Position numbers and translations under genes: made by a program. Below, piece by piece: positions 1-8,301 of a DNA stretch of 64,000 nt. Source of the stretch: Streptomyces sp. NBC_01803. GTDB taxonomy: Bacteria > Actinomycetota > Actinomycetes > Streptomycetales > Streptomycetaceae. Positions within the stretch are counted from its first letter, which is position 1. Every line of letters begins with the position of its first letter. Below the pieces are notes generated by a model. That model saw only the letters and a program-made list of their open reading frames with translations. It ran no database searches and was not told the origin of the DNA. The DNA is taken from contig NZ_CP109073.1 in assembly GCF_035917415.1 (NCBI RefSeq), positions 4,448,501 to 4,512,500 of the forward strand, written 5' to 3'.

Positions 1-501
1 GTTCCAGACGCGGACGGTGTGGTCGTGGCTCGTGGTGACGGCGTGGGGCACGCCGTTGATCGTGGTGCAGGCGACGGCGTTCACCCAGTCCGTGTGGCCG
101 TTCAGGACGGCGCGCTGGGTGCCGTCTTCGAGGTGCCAGAGGCGGACCGTTTTGTCGTTGCTGGTGGTCACGGCGTGCGGCTGGTCGCCGATGACGGTAC
201 AGGCGACCGACGTCACGGCGTTCGTGTGGCCGGTGAGTGTGGCGCGTTGGGTGCTGTCTTCGAGGTTCCACACCCGGGCGGTGTAGTCATGGCTGCCGGT
301 GATGGCGTGGGGGCGGCCCTTGAGCGTGGTGCAGGCGACGGCGGTCACCGCGTTCGTGTGGCCGGTGAGGGCGGCGTGTTGGGTGCCGTCTTCCAGGTTC
401 CACACCCGGATGGTGATGTCGTGGCTCGTGGTGACGGCGTGGGGCACGCCGTTGATCGTGACGCAGGCGACGGCGTTCACCCAGTTGGTGTGTCCCGTCA
501 G
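1..501 (-). repeat. WD40-coding tandem repeat, 132-bp period
   Basis: Four units (the last cut by the window edge) encode 44-residue WD40 repeats that begin LTGHT or LNGHT and carry the RVWN or RLWH strand. The period is exactly 132 bp with no insertions. The segments from about 25 and from about 421 (396 bp apart, three periods) are nearly identical over more than 40 bp, which suggests recent unit duplication or gene conversion. Confidence 0.9.
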
Positions 502-2793
502 TGTGTTCCGCAGGGCGGGGTGCACGAGGGAGCCGGTGGCCCAACGGGGCCTCCAGTGGCGATCGCGGGTGAGGTCCTCGGCGAGGTCGCGGTGGCCGTA
601 GCGGGTGGCGTCGATGGCGAGGATGTCGGCGCGCTGCCGCGGTGTCGACCGGGGAAAGGCGTGCGCGGACGTGCGATAGATGGCGCTGCGCAGCCGGGCT
701 TCCGTGCTCGTGGCGGTGTTCAGCGCGGGCGCGAGGTGGGCTGGGTTGGCGTGGGTGAGGTAGTCGGCGTCGTTCAGCAGGGGGTCGAGGGACCCCGCTG
801 CCGCGTGCGTGGCGAGGTGGTCGCGGATGTACGGGTGGGCGGTCGTCCAGTCGCGGGGGTTGTCAGGCACGAGGGAGACGAGAGCTTCGGTGATGGCCCG
901 ATGCGTGTCGGTGTCTCGGTCCCGCACCCGGAGGTGTTCGGCCATGGTCTCGTGGAACAGGCGGTAGACGGAGCCGTCGGGGGTCGGGGTCTCGACCACG
1001 TAGGCGCCGGCGTGTTCGTGCAGCCAGCGGATGTCGTCCTCGGGGCAGGGCACGCCGGAGATGGCCGAGGCGACGCGTGCCCACACCGCGGACCATGGAA
1101 GTCCCGCTCCCTGCGCGTAGGCCAGCGGGCGCAGCAGCCGTTCCACCTTCGGCTGATCGGGGCCGAAGCGCGCGAGGTAGGCGGCGAACGCCTGGGCGGC
1201 GTCGCTGGGAAGCGCCTTCTCCCAGCCGGGAATCGTCGTGTCGATGAGCGTCTGACCGTGCACGAGGGCACGGGCGGTCATACGGGCGACGAGGTAGCAG
1301 GTGCCGGCACGGGTGGCGATGCCGCGGGCGACGGTCTCCGCCTGTTCCGGGCGGTCCCGGTAGGGGGAGACGCTGTCGGGGTCGGCCGCGTCGAGCAGTA
1401 CGGCGCGCGCGAAGGCGGTGACGTCCTCGTGCGTCACGTGCTGGGCGTCGTCCATGTCCAGGACCGTGACGGCGTGGCCGAGCGCGGGAATGAGGGGGCG
1501 ACGGGTGCCGACGACCAACCGGAGCGCGGGCAGGCTGGTCAGCGGCTGGAGCAGCTCTCGGGCGATGCGTGCGCCCTCACGGGAGTCGCCGGCTGTGCCC
1601 GCCTCATCCAAGGCGTCCACGATCAGCAGCAGCGGTTCGGTGCGTTCGCTCAGCGCCGCCAGTACCGAGTCCACGTCGCCTTCCGGCAGGTTCAGGGCGG
1701 TGGCGAGGTCGGCGGTCAGGCGCTCCAGATTGGTGCGGCGGGCGTGCAAGGGCACAACGGGCAGGCCCGGTGGGGGGAGGGCGGAGGCCGGGGTGGAGTC
1801 GCGGGCCGGGTGATCGGGATCGGCGAGCATCAACAGGCGTCCGACGAAGGCGGACTTGCCCGAGCCCGGGTCGCCGGTGATCACACGGGCCTTGCGGTCA
1901 TGTCGTTCGGCCTTCAGCCACGTCGCCAGCTTGGTCAGCGCGGTGGTGCGGCCCGTGAAGTAGTCGCCCCGCTGCCCGAGATGGTCCAGTCCCCGGGCAC
2001 GCGGGTCGAAGTGGCCACGCGTCTGGCGGCGCAGGCGCGTGAGGGTGGCCAAGTCGAGGTCGTCGGCCGGGAGGTCACGGATGTGCGTGGGATTGGGGAA
2101 GAACGGGGCCCGCCCGTCGCTGTCGATGGTGGAGAGACGTGCGTGCTGGCCGGGGTGCTTGGCCCGCAGGTAGACGTTGACCCGCTCGGTGACCTCACGG
2201 ACTCCCAGGAACTCCGGGTACGCGCCGGCCCGCGGGTGCCGGAACGCGTCGCTGAGGGCGTCGACGAACGCGTGCTCGCGTGCCTGTTCCTTGCCGCGGG
2301 CCGCGGCGAGCATCCAGCGTCCGGCCTGGTTCCGTTGGTACGACGCCAGCTCCGCCGCCAGGACGGCGATGTCGCCCGCTCCCGCTCCGGCGTAGCAGGT
2401 GTCGAGCATGACCAGCAGATGGCCGACCGGGCTGTACATCAGCGGCCGGGCGAGGTCGATCGCGGCCACGGCGCGGCTCGTGTAGCGGTCCGGCTTGGTG
2501 TCGGCGCAGAGCAAGTAGTGCTGGTCCGGGGCCTTGTGGCCGTGCCCGGCGAAATAGACCACGACCACGTCCGCCCCGCCCAGGTCCGCCTGGTCGGTCC
2601 AGTCATCGATGGCCTCGCGGATGTCGGTCGAGGTCGGGTCCGTCATCAGGTGTGTCAGGACGGTCTCGTAGCCCATCGGTTCCAGCAGCGCGCGGACACG
2701 TTGGGCGTCCGTCCGGGCTCCCGGCAGGTCGACCATGCCCTCGTCATGGTGGGTGCCCACGCCGATGCTGATCAGGAATCGCCGACCCGTCAT
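1..2793 (-). CDS. Caspase-like protease / NACHT-type NTPase / WD40 protein (3' end outside window)
   Basis: About 931 codons are visible and the frame is still open at the window edge. The order is an N-terminal caspase-like (peptidase C14) domain with HGH (His near residue 85) and DTCYAG (Cys near 133), a P-loop NTPase with Walker A GDPGSGKS (near 306) and Walker B LLLIVDALDEA (near 389), a helical region, and from about residue 765 a run of 44-residue WD40 repeats. In STAND proteins the NTPase is the oligomerising switch, the repeats sense a trigger and the N-terminal enzyme is the effector. A cytoplasmic sensor-protease is inferred here. The ATG overlaps the stop of the upstream hydrolase gene (ATGA), so the two are probably translationally coupled. 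The domain calls are secure; the defence role is inference. Confidence 0.88.
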   Translation of the reverse strand, partial: MTGRRFLISIGVGTHHDEGMVDLPGARTDAQRVRALLEPMGYETVLTHLMTDPTSTDIREAIDDWTDQADLGGADVVVVYFAGHGHKAPDQHYLLCADTKPDRYTSRAVAAIDLARPLMYSPVGHLLVMLDTCYAGAGAGDIAVLAAELASYQRNQAGRWMLAAARGKEQAREHAFVDALSDAFRHPRAGAYPEFLGVREVTERVNVYLRAKHPGQHARLSTIDSDGRAPFFPNPTHIRDLPADDLDLATLTRLRRQTRGHFDPRARGLDHLGQRGDYFTGRTTALTKLATWLKAERHDRKARVITGDPGSGKSAFVGRLLMLADPDHPARDSTPASALPPPGLPVVPLHARRTNLERLTADLATALNLPEGDVDSVLAALSERTEPLLLIVDALDEAGTAGDSREGARIARELLQPLTSLPALRLVVGTRRPLIPALGHAVTVLDMDDAQHVTHEDVTAFARAVLLDAADPDSVSPYRDRPEQAETVARGIATRAGTCYLVARMTARALVHGQTLIDTTIPGWEKALPSDAAQAFAAYLARFGPDQPKVERLLRPLAYAQGAGLPWSAVWARVASAISGVPCPEDDIRWLHEHAGAYVVETPTPDGSVYRLFHETMAEHLRVRDRDTDTHRAITEALVSLVPDNPRDWTTAHPYIRDHLATHAAAGSLDPLLNDADYLTHANPAHLAPALNTATSTEARLRSAIYRTSAHAFPRSTPRQRADILAIDATRYGHRDLAEDLTRDRHWRPRWATGSLVHPALRNTLTGHTNWVNAVACVTINGVPHAVTTSHDITIRVWNLEDGTQHAALTGHTNAVTAVACTTLKGRPHAITGSHDYTARVWNLEDSTQRATLTGHTNAVTSVACTVIGDQPHAVTTSNDKTVRLWHLEDGTQRAVLNGHTDWVNAVACTTINGVPHAVTTSHDHTVRVWN

Positions 2794-3692
2794 GAGCCTG
2801 CCTCCTCCCCGAGTGCCCGGGCGATGGCCCGGCCCGTGGTGGGAGCCGTCAGATAGCGGATCAGGTCGTGCATGCGCGTGCCGTTGGTGATGCGGCGGTC
2901 GTCCACCTCGGGGCCGAAGCGCGGTGCCAGTGCGCCCGGGAGGGAGACGATGTCGGTGGGGTCGGCGACGTTCGTCCACCGTTCCACTCCCCGCGGCCAC
3001 ACGCCCGTGCCGTCGGTGGGGGGCGGCTGAAGGCGGTCGAACACCACCCGGCGCAGGCCCAGTGGCGATCCCAGCGTGACGAAATCCGTGGCGGGCGGGT
3101 CCTCTCGCGCGCACAGCGTCTCGTAGGCCGCGACCGAGCCCAGCGAGTGGGCCACCACCGCACGGGTGTCGGCGGTGATGGCACTGGCTATGCGTCGCTG
3201 CACGGCCTGACAGATTCCCGGCTCCAGCAGGTACCGTCTGACCTGCTTGAGCGCGAGAATCACGACACGATCCGGCACCGCGCCGAAGAAGCGGGACGCG
3301 CTGAGGGCGTCCAGGGCCTCACGGACCCGTCGCGACAGCAGCGTGCGGGAGGCGCCCCAGGCGGCCACGTTCCGTGTGCCGGCCTGGTCCGGGCCGCTCA
3401 CCGTCGGCTCGGCCCGCGCGGCCTGCTCCCACCAGGTGAACAGCAGCTCCGCTTCGAGCCCGACCTCGACGTCGGTCTCGTCCCAGGGCGGCACGCCGAG
3501 AGAGCGCGTGCCGGGCTCGTTGTAGACGTCCCCGTAGAACACGCAGGCCACGTCGTCCGGTCCTGGCAGTCGACCGCCGTCGCCCGTGGCCAGCCGTATG
3601 CCGTCCCGCAGCGCCGGTAACACCCGCTGCGCCATCAGCTCAGGCCCCGAGAACTCCTGCCCTATGCCGTGCACCACGACCACACGCGCCAC
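2790..3692 (-). CDS. Alpha/beta-hydrolase (lipase/esterase-like) coupled to the caspase-NTPase gene
   Basis: 300 aa if started at the GTG at 3692, which has GGGGAG about 6 nt upstream; a longer open frame exists but has no better start. The N-terminus reads VVVVHGIGQ, an oxyanion-loop beta strand typical of PGAP1-like or lipase-type hydrolases. The nucleophile elbow AHSLGS (Ser near residue 181) is followed by a DPTD acid region and a late MHD histidine, so a full Ser-Asp-His triad is plausible. No signal peptide is seen, so it is cytoplasmic. Its stop overlaps the start of the caspase-NTPase gene. The substrate is unknown; it could be a second effector or a regulator acting with the neighbouring protease. 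Confidence 0.8.
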   Translation of the reverse strand: MARVVVVHGIGQEFSGPELMAQRVLPALRDGIRLATGDGGRLPGPDDVACVFYGDVYNEPGTRSLGVPPWDETDVEVGLEAELLFTWWEQAARAEPTVSGPDQAGTRNVAAWGASRTLLSRRVREALDALSASRFFGAVPDRVVILALKQVRRYLLEPGICQAVQRRIASAITADTRAVVAHSLGSVAAYETLCAREDPPATDFVTLGSPLGLRRVVFDRLQPPPTDGTGVWPRGVERWTNVADPTDIVSLPGALAPRFGPEVDDRRITNGTRMHDLIRYLTAPTTGRAIARALGEEAGS

Positions 3693-4004
3693 AACCAGCT
3701 CCCCAACTCCCCATGGCCCGCCCCCGCGTTGTGTGTAAACCCTATGCCCAGAACTTCCCCGGACGCGTTTCCCCCGCCGGGGGCGGAGCGTTGGTGACGG
3801 CAGAGGCGAAGGAGACGGACGAGGCACATGAGGTGTCGGCGGGGCCTGTCGGTGTCACGCGGCGTGGGCCGCTGGTAGCCGTGTGGTTCCGTGTTTCGGC
3901 GCGGAGACATTCGACACCCCGGAATGCGGGCCGGGCACCTTTAGAGCGCCTTTGCCCGGGGATCAATGGAGTATCGGGTCATGGCGCGAAGACAGGAGTC
4001 TGTC
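3693..4004. other. Intergenic region between divergent units
   Basis: No convincing gene. It should hold the leftward promoter of the hydrolase/caspase unit and the rightward promoter of the small Cys-pair gene. A TAGGGT-like -10 on the minus strand near 3740-3745 is possible but has no clear -35 partner. Confidence 0.4.
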
Positions 4005-4049
4005 ATGAGCACGATCAACGTTTCGTTCCGTCCGCGAGGCGCGTGGTGA
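4005..4049 (+). CDS. Possible 14-residue upstream ORF
   Basis: An ATG with GGAG 7 nt upstream opens a 14-codon frame whose TGA overlaps the GTG of the next gene (GTGA). It could be a leader peptide that couples translation of the Cys-pair protein, or chance. Nothing in the peptide is recognisable. Confidence 0.25.
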   Translation: MSTINVSFRPRGAW

Positions 4050-4309
4050 CCGGGAGGCTGCCGGATCCCGAGCGGTTGGATCAGCGGCAGCTCATCGGGG
4101 TCAATTGCGCGCTCTGCGGAAGATATCTCGGTTTCCGGGCGCGGGATCTGGGGACCGTGCGGCATGCCCGGTACGGGTATACGTACCGGCTCTGGGGCTG
4201 CGTGCCGGAGTGCGCGGGTGCGCCGGCCACGTTGCCCGCGCCCGCGCGGCATCACGCGCCGCGGCCGGCCGGGCCCTCGTCCTCCGCCTCGGGTGGCTTC
4301 TTCGGGTGA
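4046..4309 (+). CDS. Small hypothetical protein with paired cysteines
   Basis: 87 aa from GTG with GAGG 6 nt upstream. The sequence contains NCALCGRYLG and, about 36 residues on, WGCVPECAG. Two CxxC/CxxxC pairs suggest a zinc-ribbon-like site. The C-terminal 30 residues are Pro/Ala/Ser-rich and probably disordered. No family is recognised. It sits just ahead of, and on the same strand as, an HTH regulator-like gene. The frame is open far upstream, but that extension has intergenic composition and no ribosome site. Confidence 0.55.
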   Translation: MTGRLPDPERLDQRQLIGVNCALCGRYLGFRARDLGTVRHARYGYTYRLWGCVPECAGAPATLPAPARHHAPRPAGPSSSASGGFFG

Positions 4310-4328
4310 CGCGCGTGATGCTGAGGGG

Positions 4329-4982
4329 ATGGACGGGCACGTGCACAACCACCGCAGCGACGTCGGGCGGCGCGTCGCGTCGCGGCGTGAGCAGCTCGGG
4401 CTGAGCCGGGAGGACGTGGCGGGCCGGGCCGGGGTGGCGCCGCAGTACCTGCGGTATCTGGAGGAGCGGCCCTCCTCGCCCAGCGTCGCGTCCCTCACCC
4501 GGGTGGCCAGGGCGCTGGAGACGAGCGTCGCCGAGCTGACCGGGGCCGAGGCGCCGGTCGTCTCCGGCAATCCACCGCCGCACGGCGAGATGGTGAAGCT
4601 CGCCCCCGACGAGTGCTACGACCTGGTCGCCCTGCACGCCGTGGGCCGGGTCGCGGTGACGACGCCCGAGGGTCCGGCGATCATCCCGGTGAACTACGGG
4701 CTGGTCGACGGCGCGGTCGCGTTCCGGACCATGCCGGGGGCCGGGCCGTCGTTCGCCCCCGACGCGGCGGAGACGCCGTTCGAGGTGGACGCCCTCGACG
4801 AGGCCCAGGGGGTCGGCTGGAGCGTGCTGCTCGTCGGCCCGGCCCGGGAGGTGACCGACCCGGCGGAGATCGCGCGGCTGGCCGAGGCGACGCCGACCGA
4901 GCCCTGGGCGCCCGGCGACCGGGATCTGTGGGTGCGGCTGCGCCCGTCGCGGGCCACCGGGCTGCGCGTCTACCTGCGGTAG
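4329..4982 (+). CDS. XRE-type HTH / pyridoxamine 5'-phosphate oxidase-like fusion
   Basis: 217 aa. Residues about 8-65 form a Cro/C1-type helix-turn-helix (VGRRVASRREQLGLSREDVA, then GVAPQYLRYLE). Residues about 85-215 resemble the split-barrel flavin-binding domain of the pyridoxamine 5'-phosphate oxidase superfamily (VGRVAVTTPEGPAIIPVNYG). Such fusions are common in actinomycetes and are thought to be redox or flavin-responsive regulators, though few are studied. The ATG at 4329 lies after CTGAGGGG; upstream codons in frame look non-coding. No operon partner is obvious: the next gene is 73 bp downstream with its own ribosome site. Confidence 0.8.
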   Translation: MDGHVHNHRSDVGRRVASRREQLGLSREDVAGRAGVAPQYLRYLEERPSSPSVASLTRVARALETSVAELTGAEAPVVSGNPPPHGEMVKLAPDECYDLVALHAVGRVAVTTPEGPAIIPVNYGLVDGAVAFRTMPGAGPSFAPDAAETPFEVDALDEAQGVGWSVLLVGPAREVTDPAEIARLAEATPTEPWAPGDRDLWVRLRPSRATGLRVYLR

Positions 4983-5055
4983 CGCCGTCGCCGTTTGCGG
5001 GCGCGGGCCGGTCGCGTTCCCATGGAGGGAGTGCCACGGACCCCGGGAGGCGGTG

Positions 5056-5760
5056 ATGGTCGAGGTGCCGGAGCTGTGGACGTGTCGCGCGGTGGTGTTC
5101 GACACCGACGGCGTGATCACCGATTCGGCCCGGGTGCACGCCGCCGCCTGGAAGGAAGCCTTCGACACGGTGCCCGGCGTGGACCCGCCCTTCGACGAGC
5201 ACGAGGACTACCGCCGGCACGTGGACGGCAAGGCGCGCCTGGACGGCGCCGCCGCGTTCCTCGCCGCCCGGACGCTGCCGGCGGACCCCGCGACGGTCTC
5301 CGCCGTGGCGGCCCGGAAGGAGGCCGCGTTCGTCCGGATCCTGGAGGAGAGCGGTGTCGACGTGTACCCCGGGACGGTCCGGATGCTGACCGCCCTGCAC
5401 GGCGCCGGCGTCCGCTGCGCCGCTGTCTCCGCCTCCCGCCACGCCCGTGACCTGCTGGCCCACGCCGGGGTCCGCTCGCTGGTGCAGACCGTCGTCGACG
5501 GCAACGACGCGGCCCGTCTCGGGCTGCCGGGCAAGCCCGATCCGGCGCTCTTCCTGGAGGCGGCGCGCCGGCTGTGCGTGCCGGCCGGGTCGGCGGCGGT
5601 GGTGGAGGACGCGCTGGCCGGGGTGGAGGCGGGCAGGCACGGCGGGTTCGGCCTGGTCGTGGGCGTGGACCGGACGGCGGGCCCGACGAGCGCGGGGGAC
5701 CTGCTCGGCCGTGGCGCGGACCTGGTGGTCAACGACCTCGCCGAACTGCTGGGGAGGTGA
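5056..5760 (+). CDS. HAD-family beta-phosphoglucomutase
   Basis: 234 aa. Motif I FDTDGVITD (nucleophile Asp16, acid/base Asp18), a Lys in GKPDPALF and the C-terminal VVEDALAGVEA metal-binding acid define a subfamily I HAD phosphatase/mutase of the beta-phosphoglucomutase type. It would convert beta-glucose 1-phosphate to glucose 6-phosphate. It is followed by a GH65 phosphorylase whose product is exactly that sugar phosphate, so the pair forms a disaccharide phosphorolysis route in the cytoplasm. The ATG at 5056 is chosen because GGGAGG lies about 6 nt upstream; a GTG one codon earlier is possible. Confidence 0.85.
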   Translation: MVEVPELWTCRAVVFDTDGVITDSARVHAAAWKEAFDTVPGVDPPFDEHEDYRRHVDGKARLDGAAAFLAARTLPADPATVSAVAARKEAAFVRILEESGVDVYPGTVRMLTALHGAGVRCAAVSASRHARDLLAHAGVRSLVQTVVDGNDAARLGLPGKPDPALFLEAARRLCVPAGSAAVVEDALAGVEAGRHGGFGLVVGVDRTAGPTSAGDLLGRGADLVVNDLAELLGR

Positions 5761-5768
5761 CCGGGCCG

Positions 5769-8189
5769 GTGACCAGCTCCGACTGGATCTGGGAGTACGA
5801 GGGGTACGACCCGCGCGCCGAACGCCTGCGCGAGGCGCTGTGCACGCTGGGCAACGGGTACTTCGCGACACGCGGCGCCGCCCCCGAGGCCGTGGCGGGC
5901 CCGGCACACTATCCGGGCACCTACGCGGCCGGCCTCTACAACCGCCTGACCACCACCCTGGCGGGGCGGCAGCTCTCCCACGAGGACATCGTCAACCTGC
6001 CCAACTGGCTGACCTTCCGCTTCCGGCCGCACCCCGACGAGGGCGCGGACGGCCAGTGGTTCGGCGCGGACCAGGACCCCGACGGACTGCTGCGGTACCG
6101 GCAGGTGCTCGACCTGCGGGGCGGTACGCTCACCCGGCTGCTGCGCTACCGCGACCCGCACGGCCGCCACTTCGGCGTCGAGCAGACCCGTCTGGTGCAC
6201 ATGGAGGACCCGCATCTGGCGGCGCTGCGCACGACGTTCTCCGCCGAGGACTGGTCCGGCACGGTCGAGGTGGACTCGGCGATCGACGGCATGGTGGGCA
6301 ACACCGGCGTGGCGCGCTACCGCGATCTCGCGAGCCACCACCTCACCCGGATGACCACGGGTGCCGAGGAGCCCGACACGGTGTGGCTGCGGTGCCGGAC
6401 CAGCGACTCGGACGTGCGGGTCGTCATGGCCGCCAGGACCACGTGCGGTGAGTGGGAGGGCGCGGCGGAACGGCGGACGGCGCTCGCGGACTTCAGGGCC
6501 GGGCAGCGGCTGACGCTGCCCGTCGCGCCGGGACGGCCGGTGACCGTGGAGAAGACCGTCGCCCTGCACACTTCCCGCGACGCCGCGATCAGCGGCCCGT
6601 TCTCCGCCGCCCTGGCGCGGGTGCGGCGCGCGCCCGGCTTCGGCGGGCTGCTGGAGACGCACACCGCCGCCTGGGAACGGCTGTGGCGGCAGGCCGAGTT
6701 GGAGGTGCCGGGGGAGTCCGGGCACATTTTGCGGCTGCACCTGTTCCATCTGCTCCAGACGCTCTCGCCCCGCCACACGCCCGAACTCGACGTCGGCGTC
6801 CCGGCGCGCGGGCTGCACGGGGAGGCATACCGGGGGCACGTCTTCTGGGACGAGCAGTTCGTGCTGCCGTATCTGAACCTGCACTTCCCCGAGTTGTCCA
6901 AGTCGCTGCTGATGTACCGCTACCGGCGGCTGCCCGCCGCCTGCCGCGCCGCCCGCGCCGCCGGGCACGAGGGCGCGATGTACCCGTGGCAGAGCGGCAG
7001 CGACGGCCGGGAGGAGACCCCCCCGACGCACCTCAACCCGCGCTCGGGGCGCTGGACGCCGGACAACTCGCGGCTTCAGCACCACGTCTGCTCGGCGGTC
7101 GCCTACAACGTGTGGCGGTACGGACAGAGCACCGGGGACACGGAGTTCACGCACACCAAGGGCGCGGAGATGCTGCTCCAGATCGCCCGCTTCTGGGCGG
7201 ACACGGCGCGGTGGGACGACGAGTACGAGCGGTACCGCATCCGGGGGGTGGTCGGCCCCGACGAATACCACGAGGGGTATCCGGAGGCGCCGAAGCCGGG
7301 ACTGGACGACAACGCCTACACCAACGTCACGGCCTCCTGGGTGCTCGCCCGCGCGCTGGAGCTGGCGCGCACGCTGCCCACCTCGCGCCGCCGGGAGCTG
7401 TTCGAACGCATCCGGCTGCGGCCGGAGGAGCTGGAGCGCTGGGACGAGGTGTCGCGGCGGCTGCGGGTGCCGTTCCACCAGGGCCTGATCAGCCAGTTCG
7501 AGGGCTACGGGAAGCTGCTGGAGCTGGACTGGGAGGGCTACCGGCAGCGGTACGGGGACATCCGGCGGCTGGACCGCATCCTGGAGTCGGAGGGCGACAC
7601 GGCCAACCGCTACCAGGCGTCCAAGCAGGCGGACGTGCTGATGCTGGGCTACCTGTTCGCGCCGGGCGAGCTGCGGGACGTCTTCGCGCGGCTCGGCTAC
7701 GGCCTGGACGACGAGGTGTGGCGCCGCACGGTCGACTACTACCTGGCCAGGACCAGCCACGGGTCGACGCTCAGCGGCGTCGTGCACGCCTGGGTGCTGG
7801 CCCGGGCGCGGCGCGGCGAGGCGTGGACGCATCTGAGGGAGGCGCTGGCCAGCGACGTCGCGGACCTCCAGGGCGGCACGACGGCCGAGGGCATCCACCT
7901 GGGCGCCATGGCGGGCACGCTCGACCTGGTGCAACGCGGGCTGGCCGGGCTGGAGACGCGGGAGGGCGCGCTGTGGCTGGACCCGGCGCCGGTGCCCGAA
8001 TTGGCGGAGTTCGGCTTCTCGGTGCGGCACCGGGGGATCGGGGTGCGGGTGCGGATGAAGCCGGGGCAGCTGTGGATCGGGGTGCCGGCGTGGGAGGAGA
8101 CGCCGATGCCGGTGCGGGTGATGCTGGACGGGCGGGCCGTGGACATCGCGCCGGGGGAGGAGCGGCTGCTGCCGCTGCCGTACGAGTGA
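5769..8189 (+). CDS. Glycoside hydrolase family 65 disaccharide phosphorylase
   Basis: 806 aa from a GTG 13 nt after a GGGGAGG run; an alternative GTG at 5757 overlaps the mutase stop. GH65 hallmarks are an N-terminal beta-sandwich, the VFWDEQFVLPYL segment, the catalytic acid in VVGPDEYHEG (Glu near residue 499) and the phosphate-binding TSHGSTLS loop (His near 664). Inverting phosphorolysis of an alpha-linked glucose disaccharide (maltose, trehalose, kojibiose or nigerose) gives beta-glucose 1-phosphate. The substrate cannot be settled from sequence. The gene abuts the beta-phosphoglucomutase gene, which consumes the product. Confidence 0.88.
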   Translation: MTSSDWIWEYEGYDPRAERLREALCTLGNGYFATRGAAPEAVAGPAHYPGTYAAGLYNRLTTTLAGRQLSHEDIVNLPNWLTFRFRPHPDEGADGQWFGADQDPDGLLRYRQVLDLRGGTLTRLLRYRDPHGRHFGVEQTRLVHMEDPHLAALRTTFSAEDWSGTVEVDSAIDGMVGNTGVARYRDLASHHLTRMTTGAEEPDTVWLRCRTSDSDVRVVMAARTTCGEWEGAAERRTALADFRAGQRLTLPVAPGRPVTVEKTVALHTSRDAAISGPFSAALARVRRAPGFGGLLETHTAAWERLWRQAELEVPGESGHILRLHLFHLLQTLSPRHTPELDVGVPARGLHGEAYRGHVFWDEQFVLPYLNLHFPELSKSLLMYRYRRLPAACRAARAAGHEGAMYPWQSGSDGREETPPTHLNPRSGRWTPDNSRLQHHVCSAVAYNVWRYGQSTGDTEFTHTKGAEMLLQIARFWADTARWDDEYERYRIRGVVGPDEYHEGYPEAPKPGLDDNAYTNVTASWVLARALELARTLPTSRRRELFERIRLRPEELERWDEVSRRLRVPFHQGLISQFEGYGKLLELDWEGYRQRYGDIRRLDRILESEGDTANRYQASKQADVLMLGYLFAPGELRDVFARLGYGLDDEVWRRTVDYYLARTSHGSTLSGVVHAWVLARARRGEAWTHLREALASDVADLQGGTTAEGIHLGAMAGTLDLVQRGLAGLETREGALWLDPAPVPELAEFGFSVRHRGIGVRVRMKPGQLWIGVPAWEETPMPVRVMLDGRAVDIAPGEERLLPLPYE

Positions 8190-8266
8190 GGTGGGCGTAC
8201 GAGGGGGGTGGCGGATGAGTGGAGGTGGCCGTACGAGGGGGTGGGCGAGCGGCGCGGCCGTCAGCC

Positions 8267-8294
8267 GTTCTCGGTTCTCGGTTCTCGGTTCTCG
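8267..8294. repeat. Heptamer tandem repeat GTTCTCG x4
   Basis: Four perfect copies of GTTCTCG lie in the 112-bp gap between the convergent GH65 and stress-protein genes; related GTTCTC copies run into the 3' end of the stress gene. Probably slippage-derived. Confidence 0.85.
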
Positions 8295-8301
8295 TACGTT
8301 C

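Noticed and set aside
1..501. Regular 132-bp repeats as a possible CRISPR or satellite array
   Set aside because: The repeats are in frame, 44 codons each, and encode WD40 motifs; there are no unique spacers.
19..2856. A 945-codon open frame on the plus strand opposite the caspase-NTPase gene
   Set aside because: It has no family motifs and Gly/Val/Arg-biased composition; the minus strand carries clear caspase, P-loop and WD40 motifs. It is an antisense shadow of GC-rich coding DNA.
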